A stretch of 20,582 bases of DNA from a virus: the IMG/VR virus record IMGVR_UViG_3300025141_000982, positions 1 to 20,582 of that record; one strand, given 5' to 3'. Shown one piece after another: positions 1 through 10,200 of the stretch (positions are counted from its first letter, which is position 1; every line of letters starts with the position of its first letter). The translations under genes and the position numbers were made by a program. The notes beneath the pieces were generated by a model, which did no database searches, was not told the origin of the DNA, and saw only the letters and a list, made by a program, of their open reading frames with translations.

Positions 1-232
1 AATGAAGAGAGCCGTAAAATTCTCTTTGGGCTGCAGATTGTGTGGTGATTCCACCGGAGCCAACAACCAGCGTCTCATCGTTTTCTTGGAATAAGAGAGA
101 GATATCAAACATTAAGGAAGAATTTTCCGTGTCCTCACTGCTTCCCAGAATTGATATTTTATCTATGTACGGCGCTGGAAGGAACTCGCCCGTGTTTATT
201 ATAATATCGCCATTAAAAATCAGGTCTGACAT
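1..232 (-). CDS. Hypothetical virion-operon protein, partial (3' end beyond left edge)
   Basis: An open frame begins with ATG at 232-230 and stays open to base 1, giving 77 codons of an unfinished protein. It starts MSDLIFNGDIIINTGEF and continues with a mixed polar and hydrophobic, probably beta-rich sequence. The start is supported by GGAG at 244-241, eight bases upstream (GGAG-CCAGAAAT-ATG), and by a 13-base overlap with the end of the preceding gene in a different frame, which is typical of coupled phage genes. The visible part includes a DISLLFQEND segment and a Gly-rich VVGSGG patch. I recognise no domain. By position it is the next gene of the tail/baseplate operon, so a virion role is likely but inferred only from neighbours. 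The C-terminal part is not in the window. Confidence 0.6.
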   Translation of the reverse strand, partial: MSDLIFNGDIIINTGEFLPAPYIDKISILGSSEDTENSSLMFDISLLFQENDETLVVGSGGITTQSAAQREFYGSLH

Positions 233-1224
233 ATTTCTGGCTCCGTCACTGTACCGTAAATATCATAAAATAAACTATCACCTCTTTTATCCCGGCAATC
301 GAAATCTAGATCGATATAATAAGACTCTTTGCTGAAGTCGGTGGTGGCGCGGCATGCTATTTTTCGATCGGAATTTCGATCTGTAAGAACGTCAAAATAA
401 TACTCCACACTGTCTGCAGATAGTTCTGTATCTGATAATCTATCCGGCGTTTCTGAAACTAAAAAACCATTTTGAACCTGCGGCGAATTTCTCCTGAAAT
501 ATTTTCTGTTTAACTGTTGGGGCGTGTTGTCCCCAGAAACATCAAGTATTTCGTATACCTCAATTTCAAAATTTTCTGTTAGCAAAATCGTGTTAAGTTC
601 TTCGACGTAATAAAACGGATCTTGATGTTCTATTTGTATAACCTTGCCATCGCTGAATACTGCTGTTTTATCTCCAACTCTTCGAAAGGAGGTAGGATCA
701 AAATCCAAAGTGTTATTCTTTATTCTTTTCACATATGTCGATTCAATGTTTATTTGTGGAATTAGAGAATTGTTGGCACTATCTCTGTTTTGTGTTGAAA
801 CGATTCTACTTTGAATTGAGACAACCTTCCATGCCGGCGCCCTATCTATCTCGGCGCCGGAGTTCACATCGCTTATGGAGCCATCTATCTTAAAGATGTC
901 CGACTCGGGTAAAGATGCTCTGTCGATTTCTCGAGGCTGATCATAGGTTCCGGCCGTTCCCCCGCGAAAGCCATTTAGAGTCTCATCCAGATCGCGAAAT
1001 AGAGTCAGACTTTCGATATACTGCGTATCATTCTTAATTCTATTATGTATTATACTTTGGTTCTCGGCCGAGGCACTGTTTGTATATTTTTTATCATAAA
1101 TGATATTGTTATCATAAAATGCGTAATAGACCGGCTTAAAAGTTCCCTTAGACAACAGATGGCGGCCATAGGTTGTAAGCTCTATGTCGTAAACTTGCTC
1201 TTTTTTGTTTAAAAATTTGGCCAT
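220..1224 (-). CDS. Conserved-looking hypothetical virion protein, 334 aa
   Basis: Complete gene, ATG at 1224 and TGA at 222-220, encoding 334 residues. The start is fixed by a TAATG junction: the TAA of the 3042-residue gene shares one base with this ATG, and a purine-rich GGAAGAGAGAG at 1239-1229 precedes it. The N-terminus (MAKFLNKKEQVYDIELTTYG, then KPVYYAFYDNNIIYD) is the most distinctive part. From memory it resembles a small structural gene that follows giant tail proteins in uncultured marine phages; no search was possible. Other marks are RAPAWKV near residue 130, IPQINIE near residue 157, and NFEIEVYEI near residue 220. No signal peptide, membrane span or catalytic motif is visible. 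The high Asp/Ser/Tyr content and alternating pattern suggest a beta-rich virion subunit. Function unknown; a baseplate or fibre-attachment role is inferred only from operon position. Confidence 0.6.
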   Translation of the reverse strand: MAKFLNKKEQVYDIELTTYGRHLLSKGTFKPVYYAFYDNNIIYDKKYTNSASAENQSIIHNRIKNDTQYIESLTLFRDLDETLNGFRGGTAGTYDQPREIDRASLPESDIFKIDGSISDVNSGAEIDRAPAWKVVSIQSRIVSTQNRDSANNSLIPQINIESTYVKRIKNNTLDFDPTSFRRVGDKTAVFSDGKVIQIEHQDPFYYVEELNTILLTENFEIEVYEILDVSGDNTPQQLNRKYFRRNSPQVQNGFLVSETPDRLSDTELSADSVEYYFDVLTDRNSDRKIACRATTDFSKESYYIDLDFDCRDKRGDSLFYDIYGTVTEPEICQT

Positions 1225-4200
1225 TATTCTCTCTCTTCCGGGCGAGGGCGAGCGGGGCGATCCTCACCTTCACGCCGGGAGTCTTTCTTTCTATCCTCTT
1301 TATATAGAATTTCGGCCTCAAATTTAACTGATTCTACAAAAGATACGTAATCGTACGGCCAATTAAACTCAACCGGGTAATTCTCTTGCACCTTGCGGGA
1401 GTCAAAAATATCCTTGGGTCGCGACGAGCCGCCGGCCTGCGGGAAAATCTTGTCTCTATATTGAGCTTGGGAGCGCTGCTTTACCTTAAAAACCATCCAT
1501 CGTGTATCGTCACCCAACACGTCTTCTTCTGTTAGAAGTTGGTTGTCGTCAAGTAAATGCGTTATAGATTGAGACGTTTTTGTAATTTTTTTATAATTTC
1601 TCGGGGCAACATTTTGCCATATATAACTCAAGTCATCCCTATCAAACGTATATTTAAATTCAAAAATATACATTGCCATCGGATCAATTTCTTGTCTGTT
1701 AATAAAATCGAACTGTGGAGGTAGCACGTATTTTTTCATCTTCCTTATAAGCTTTCTAATCGAGGCGCCGGCGTAACTTAAGGAATCACCCTTTCGGCTA
1801 TCGATCTTCGTAGAAAGACTGGCATCAATAATATTACGATCTATGCCGAAAAACATTTTTCTCTGGGAATTTAAATTCTGGTTACTGGAGTCTTCTCCAC
1901 CAACAGACATCTTATAGGGAATCGCCACTATTGCCTCCCTAATGGTCATGCTATCAGCAAGCTTGCCGAGCTTCTTTCTGGAGTTGCCTCCCTCAAATTT
2001 GACGATATCAGTGAGTGGCTTCATCGTCTGGTGGACGGCATCGCCTCCGGAGGTGTTTTGCAGGTTATATATACTGGGGGAGCGGAGCACACTATAGTGA
2101 TATTTCAGCCAATCGTTCGGGATTTCCCCAATCTCCACAAAAACACCCTTCCCCGGGTCCGGTTCAATAATGCCGAATTGGTGCCACATTCCTCGCGGTA
2201 CAGAGCCGGATCCATAGCCAGTAGGAAGTGTGAGCGTGGACGAGGCACTGCTGATCGGGTGGGCGCCAGAATCATTGAAATTTAGCATCGGAGTTTCAAA
2301 CTTGGGCTGTATGACCCACCTCTGACCAACAGACTCATTCTCTGATAGGATTTCATTTCCGAAACGATCGCGGCGCGAGCGGCGAACTCTTTCAATTCCA
2401 AATAAATTAATGCTCGCCTTTGCCTGCATGGCATTTTGGTTTATATTTTTCCCTTCGTAAATTAGATTTTCAAGTATATTTGTACCATAGTCTAGAGTTC
2501 CAGAATTTCTACTATACGTCGCTATAAGCTGTGTGTTGACAAATTGAGAATTGCTATCGGTGGGAACGCTACCCGGAGGGGTCGCCACACCAGGATCAAC
2601 CCTCCAATATTCAGTTTTAATTTCCGATAGTATTCTTTCTAAATCGTATGCAGTACCGGCAGTCGGGGCAAACACGAAATCTACCCAAGCTTCTCCGTTG
2701 TAGTAGGGCGGCGTATAGGCCCAGTTAAAGCCGGATAGGCTGTCCAGAGGGCAACTGCCAGTCACAAAACTATTGCTAGCACTGGCCGCTGTTGGGCGCC
2801 CGCTAATGGCCGGCCCAAATGCTGTTGGGCGGCTATACATTGTGAAATTTTCCTTAAAAACGCTTTTTGGAGCCTGTCTCGGATCTTGCGGCAGTGGGAA
2901 CTCCCCACTTTCGAAGGCACTTGAAGCCGTGTTATAGTATTTTGCGCCGTACGTGCCGTAAGCCAAATTATCACCAGAGGCGCCCGATTCATATGTGTAG
3001 ACTCTATTCCCGCCGGCGGATCTCCGAAACTTTAGACGGCCGCCGTAAACCGAGCCCGTTTCAAATCTCAGGCCATCCGTTACAATCGCGGATTTCAACG
3101 TTGTATACTCACCATCACTCAAAAAGAAGTTGGCGATCTCGGCAAAGAAATTTGAAGCCATCTTCGAATAAATTTCATCGCTACCTATGCCGTTTAGCGA
3201 GGCTGTCGCACCGTCAAGGGTGGCTGACGGGTGTGGCTCGCAATCAAAAAACTTGACATTATTTATGTGGTGTTCTGGTTTAATTAGAGTTTCGAACGGT
3301 ACCCGAAAGTCCCAGAATTCGCCGCCGGCGTACCCGCCCTGAGCATCTACAGAACTGGTGGCCGTTATCATCCAGGCGTTCCTCTTTGACCCGGCGGAAG
3401 CTGCACTTACATAAAATTCTTCTTTTTTGAATTTGGTTGGGGATGTTACGATCGGATAATCTACCGCAATGCCAGATTTAATCGTATTATATAACAGCCC
3501 GGGCGCAAACAAGGCTTGTGCCAGCGGGCGACTCAGCCCGGGCGGATCATTAACCACATCTCCATTGCTGTTTTCGGCCATTATCAGACTTGAGTAAGAG
3601 TCTCTAAACTTCTCAACCAAATCTATAGTGCGCTGGGCCGGATAAAAACCCTTATACGGGTTAAATCGTATTGACGCACTGCAAACTAATCTTATTTCGG
3701 CGCCGCGTAAATCGCTTTTTTTCTTTATATTTAAAAATTCTCTCATAAAATCTGAATTCGAATAATCTTTATAAAAGGAGCCTGTAGTGCTATTCGCATC
3801 TGTGCCGACAATTTCAAAAGTATCAAGTACCCTGCCGCCCTTCAGGCCATACCTCTCATAATCCTCAACGTGTTGGCTAATTCTAAATTCTGGCACTACC
3901 GCATATCCGCGAGTTACTCTCTTTAGTTCGCTCCTGAAATCATCATAGGTATCAAACCATGGTTCTGATGAGGCTGATTGAAACACAAATGAGGAGCCGG
4001 TTTTGATAACAAGGCCGGCTTGCGCTGCAGCCTCCCATGCGGCGGCGCCGGCGCCAATATCTATGACATTACCAAAGAACCCGTCGCCGCTATAAGAGCC
4101 GGTTTCTGGAATATCAGGCCCTGCGGGTGATGCCACAGTTTTGGGGCCGCCGAGCATATGCTTTCTAGCATAGAGCGCGGCTGTTGTGGTACTGGCATTT

Positions 4201-7200
4201 CGGTCAGCGTTCACTGCACTACCGCTTAAAACTTGCATATAGCCGTTCTGTAATTCCCCCGCCGAGTTTGAGCGAATTAATTCGTTATGCGGGCTGCCGG
4301 GGACTATTACCGGCACGGTGGTTCTTGTTAGAAAGTCTATCGGCTCATCGAGCGGCCAAGAACTTTGGCTGACCTCTCTCCCGTATGAATTAATTAAAAT
4401 GCTATCTTTATGAAGATCATATCGGCCCTGCGCGGAGGTGCGCCAAAAAAGGTTATCATAACCATCTCTCTTAGTAGAGATTGCCGAAAATTCGTTTAAC
4501 CTGGATGGGAAAAGTGTTTCCGAATAAAGAGCCCAATTTAATGAGTATTTGCTAGAGTTTCTAACGATCTTGACTATTTGATCGAATGGGGTAACTGTTC
4601 TTTCTTCAGGATTAACAAGCAGGGTGTCATTTAACTCTTCATTGCCAAAATATATTTTTTCATTACCATAAGTTGCTTTGATTACAATGTCTGTCTGACC
4701 GGCGTTAATGCCCATCGATATGGGACTAGCCCTCTCAGTAAACGGCGTGAATGTATAGCTTTTCAGTCCGTTATTTTCAAAAGTAAGCGTGTTGTCTTTT
4801 CTATGCTTTCTAATTATCGGATGAGCCACCGGGCCATTTATGGGGGCGGCCCTATATCCAAAAACACCCTTCCTTTTCGACAACAGCAAGTTGAAATAAT
4901 CAGCCTGCGTATTGAGATCGACGGCGGTGTTTATGCCGGCCCTGTCCAGCAAATCTGTATTATAATAATCACCCACATCAGACCCCAAATTTTCTCCGAG
5001 GTTGTTATCGCCGCCACTATCGACAGGCTCACTAACATAAATATTCAAATCTAAAGTCGGCTGATAAATTGAAGCAGTGCCGGCCTTACCTAATACAGAA
5101 CTTCCCGACACAAAGTCAAAGTAGGCTGTATAGCCTGTCGCGGAGCTTGAATAATAGCCGGCCTGGGGGCCTCGTAGCGCCGCAAAACCATAATATCTAA
5201 GATTGGCGCCGTGCCCTTCGGGCGAAAGGGAGCTAGTAATCCATGAGTATTGACGGTCGGCGCGGGGGATTTGGTGCTGAACAAAGAAGTTGTCAAACTG
5301 CGAAGCGCTGTAAAAAGTGCCGCCGGCGTTTTGGCGAATCATACTTCTAGGATTTCGTTGAATTTTATTGAATGCCGGTGATTCGTTGATGGATGCGCCC
5401 GGGCTTGCTACCAGGGTAGAATCGCGGCCAAATCTTCCGGAATGGCGTTGTAGATGAGCTACGAGGCCAAAGTCGTTACCGTGTATGTCAGAGACTCTAA
5501 TACCGGCTGTTCCGGAGCCTGTAGCCTCCGACACTGTACCAGAAATATTTTGGTAGGGCCTACGTACCGTTAGATTTCTGTAGCTAAGGGCGTTATATAC
5601 AGAGTACTCATTGGAACGTATGTCGCCATACCCGTGACCCAGCACTTCGACTGAGCCCGGCGCCGAAAAGCGGCTTCTAATAATAGATTTATTGGTGCTG
5701 GCCGTGAAGTAGCCCACGCTGTAATCTGGAATAAACTCAAAATGGCCGCTATCAGACCGATGGGAGTCAAGAATTAGTCGTCCCTGCGACGTGGCGGGCG
5801 CCTGAGTAATCTGAATCGGAAGTACCGGCGGGCTCTCGACAAAGCCCCGGGGGTTCGAATACCCTCCCACGCTGTGTACAATTTCGTAATTATGTGCATA
5901 GTTCCCAAGAGTCGGGGGGACAGTGGACAGGAGTATATTTCTGATGTTCACTGGGCGCTTAGCCACGTGATCCCGGTAAAAAACAGCTTTCTGAGAAGCA
6001 GTCATGGGGTAGGGGGCGACTCCTACGGCATTAGCTTCCGGCCATGGGTAGTCTGCGCCGGCCATGCCTAGGCCGCCAATCTTACCACCGGAGCCGGTTA
6101 GGGTACCAAGAAGTATTTTCCATGCTTCTGGGCGATTTGTATAATTATCGTTGCCAGAGTTTAATTTGATATGTCGGTGTTGAGAACCGCCCACAGCGTA
6201 GCTAGTGAACGGGCCCTGCATCGGCGTATCCATATCTGGTCCGTAAGCATCATTGTGGACATTTACAATATCAATTCCGCTCACCACGTTAGCGGCGACC
6301 TTGCCAGAATAGCCGGTAGTAACTGAAGAATTAACAACATTGAACGGGAAAGCAAAAGAAGATTTTACATTCGCGGGACCATAACCGCCATCCCAGTCTC
6401 TTCCATGTTGTGTCTTGAAAAATCTTTTAATTTTTTTGTTCGGGAAGTTATTATAATACTCTTCTTTGACGGGCTCTATGTCTTCGGCAAAAGCAACCAA
6501 CACATTGAGGGGGACAAAAACCCCCCCGTCTGTATTCACTGGGCCGGCCGGATATAGGGCATTTTTCGTGAACTCTATATTTTTGTTATCTTCAAAATTA
6601 ATTCCACCCTTAAGGGTAGCCGGGGAGTTTTGTTTCCTCGTAATTTCAAGCAAATATGGTTTTGACAATATTTTTTGAAGATTTTCGTTTCTATTATATG
6701 TTATTCCACCCACACTAGAGAGCGTAACATCTTTTTGATTATTGACCAAACTTATATTATTCAATATTGTTCGGCGCGCGGCGTCAACGATCGCATCTCC
6801 GGAGGACTGAAAGCTCCCGGGCTGGGCGCGTGAACGCGCCACTGGTGGAGCACCTATAATATCGGCGGCAGGAGTCTCGAGTTCTGTCCCAATATTGTAT
6901 GTCTTTTCGCCAACACCCATGACAGGAGCCTCCAAAGACCTTCTGGAAAACTCAATCGTCGGAAATGGTGTCTTGTATTTGTTTCTTTCAAGTACGTGGC
7001 TTTCAATAATGTTATAAGAATTCTCAATAAATTTCGCGGAGGCCGGAACGACTTGTGCGATAACCTGCGCAATCGCGTCATCCAGCCATCTGTAATAATT
7101 TATAAATTTCTCCACGTTGGAAACGGTTGTCACCTTTCTGAAAAAGATCTCTCTGAGCTTTTCAAGCCCCTTATAGCGTTCGCGGTATCTATTAACCGGC

Positions 7201-10200
7201 GCGCCAATAACATTGTTGAAGTCGATTACACCGGCAAAAAAATGCAACATCTCTTCGGAAATGGCGCCGTACATGCTTTTTTCTACGGCGTGAAAGAAGG
7301 TTGCGGGGATATTTTTTGTGCCAAATACCTTTTCTTGATCTCCGTAGATGTCTATCATTGTCGAAGACACTGGATTCTCGGGGTCAATAAACTTGAGAGA
7401 ATTTATGTTTTCCTTGTTTACTACGCCAGTAGAGTCGGTATTAAAGCCATAGCCATAGCCGGTATACTGGTGGCCTGAAATGCCGCCCACCCAGCCATAA
7501 TTATCGCGAAGTTCCTGGGAGCCCGAACTAAGATCTCGGATATAATAAAATTCGCCACTGCTATCAGAACCCGTAATATTGTCGAAATTCCAATGCAAGG
7601 CAAGGGCGTTTAAATTGGTGGCATCTGTAGAGGATAGGGCGGGGTCAAGAGCCGAAAAATTCTTAAAAGAATCAGATACGCCGGCATTACCTATATCGTA
7701 AAGATGTTGATCTATGTCTTTATCGCTTATGTATCTGACCCAGTGCTTCATGTTGGTTAAAAGAACATCGCTCTTGTCTTTCAAGGATCCGGTAATGTTT
7801 GTTCTTCTAGCGCCGCCATAAATCCTCTTGGCCGCCCTCAAAACTTTTCTTCCCGTTGCCTCCCCTATCGAAGCCGTCAACAAGAAGCTATTTTGAATGA
7901 TATCTTTGACTGCGTTAACGCCGCGAAATTCAAGAGTATAAGAACCAATCGAAGATCCAGTTACTAAATCAACAACGGGATATGTGTCAGGCTTAAGTCT
8001 TACAGAGAAATTCCAATTTTCATTATCATAAACATCATAGAAAAGACTGCTGGTAAGCTCTGGGAAGGGGTTGGGCGAGATCGAAGAAGTAATCTTAAAG
8101 TAAACATTTTTTGAGGCCAGCCTGTCTCTAACAGCCGATACCTGAAAATTAGCTCGGTCTGTCGGAAACCAAGTTGTATCATCGGCAGACGCAGTATTGG
8201 CTTCATGCATGCCAAAGAGAGAAATGTTGGTGAATCTGCGATCCCGGGACGTGTCGTCTCCGTTAAAAGCTGGGAAAATGATATTCGCTTCTACCGTCAT
8301 GCCATATCGGCTCTCTTTGCCGGCCTCATATGTGCCTGAGATATATCCGAGAGCTTCTGGATTGGATGCATCTGCTTTCTGATAGACTACACCAGCCATG
8401 TTCCCGTTTTTATTTAGGTTTACAGAAGTATTGGCTCTGAGTACAAGTTCTAGATTATCTTTTAGGTAAAAGCCTCTTCCATCTGAATATGTTTTTAATT
8501 TGATGATCCTGTCATCAAGATTAAAGCACCTAAAGATGTTTCGAACGGATCGTTCAGTTCCCTTGGACTTAAAGATCCCGGCCAGACTATTATATAGATT
8601 TAAATAAATTAGGTTTTTAGTTTCTGTTAGATCTCCTTCGAAATCTATGTCTTTGTTCCTGTTAAGGAATCTCTCCATAACCGTTGAATCCACAAAAATT
8701 TCAGGCATATAGAGCCCAAGAGACTGCGGCAAATGTTGGGCGAAGGGAATAGGGCTCGCTGATGCGGTGGTGTAATTGGTGCTTTTGAGATCCGGAATGG
8801 CACGAATTTGAAGATAAAGTTTATCGAAGTAGGCGCCGGCAATGTGCGTAAGCTTTCTTAGGTCGCTCGTTGATTCCTCTTCTTCTTCAAGAACCCAGGC
8901 CGGCACAAGACTAACAAAAGAGTTATTGTTGTTGCCATCATGGGCCATTCCTTTGGATAACAGCGTTGTCTTAAGGGCACTGACACTTGAATGGGTAGAA
9001 TAAATTATCGGATCGAGATATTCAGCCGGAGCAGCCAGGGCTTCCACCATGGCAGATGCTGTGGTTCTCGAATTTGCCCCATAGCCTATCCACGTTCCGT
9101 TACTGATTCTACCAGAATAATCAAGAGCGGTGCTATCTATCGAGGAATCTCCCGTTATGCCTTCATTGAACTTGTAATAGACGCCCAAAGTCGCATTGCT
9201 ATAGTCGCTATTGGCGCCACCGCGAACATGATAATTATAATAAGTCGAGATCTGTTCCGAGTCTCTTCTCACTTTCCAAAAGCGAAACTCGTCAAGTGAA
9301 CCACTAAATTTCCCCGAACCCGGAGCACCGATGGGCCCCGCTGGGGAGGCTGAAGCCGTTATAAGGGCTCCTATCCGGCCGGCCATGCCTTTAGAATTTA
9401 ACTCGTTTATCGTAACCGCAGCGGTGTTGGTATCGTTCAACACGCCATTAACGTATAGCTTCGTGACAAAGAAGCTACCTGAATTATAAAAAGCAAAAGC
9501 ATAATGCGCAAAACTTTGTAGGCTTGCCGGAGTGAGCCCGCTACCAATTGATTGCTGATAGATACCAGCGGTTCCGGAAAGTGTCGTAATGAGGAATGGC
9601 GAGGCACCGGAGCCAGTCAACTCTACACGCATACGCCCGTAGCCGGCGCTAGCGGAAGCTTCGCTATTCCACATATCAAAGACGACTTCTTTGGTTGTTG
9701 TCAGAGCGCTTCCAAAGGCGGGCTTCTTTAGCCAAAATTCTACCGTTACGCCGGCATTAAAATCCGATTTTAAATTTGATTCTCTTGTACCCAAACCATA
9801 ATCTGACGGCAGACCGGCGCCAGCATACACACTCTCGTTATAGAGATTGGAGTGTTGAAATTTGTTATCATTGGGATTTGAAAAAGCTTGTGCTAACGTC
9901 TCATGCGAGGACGTATTTGGGCCACCGTAAAAAGTAATATATTCTTGAGTATTTGACAGTCCGTAGCCGGTATCAAATGCCCCTTGCGAGCCCCAGCCGT
10001 CAGCGCTGAAAACGGCATATCCGTTTGTTCTCGGATATTCATTATTAAAAATATATCGCTCTACACCCAGAAGCTTATTAAAAAACTCATTTATTTCGGC
10101 GTCTGAACCATCGTAGGGGTAATAGTCATGAATATACTCGATAGCAGACTTGTAGTAAAGATAGGCAGAGCCGTATTTGGCAAAATTCTCAGGCTGGGAA

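Noticed and set aside
6523-6529. Run of seven C (G7 in the coding strand), with another at 11421-11427, as programmed frameshift sites
   Set aside because: Neither gives an in-phase X-XXY-YYZ heptamer and the main frames continue for hundreds of codons, so the runs only encode Gly-Gly. They could be sequencing-error spots but no frame break is seen.
6996-7478. Plus-strand open frame of 160 codons, and similar ones at 14391-14843 and 18969-19400
   Set aside because: They lie antisense to long, clearly coding minus-strand genes, show no recognisable motifs or placed ribosome binding sites, and have compositions expected of shadow frames.
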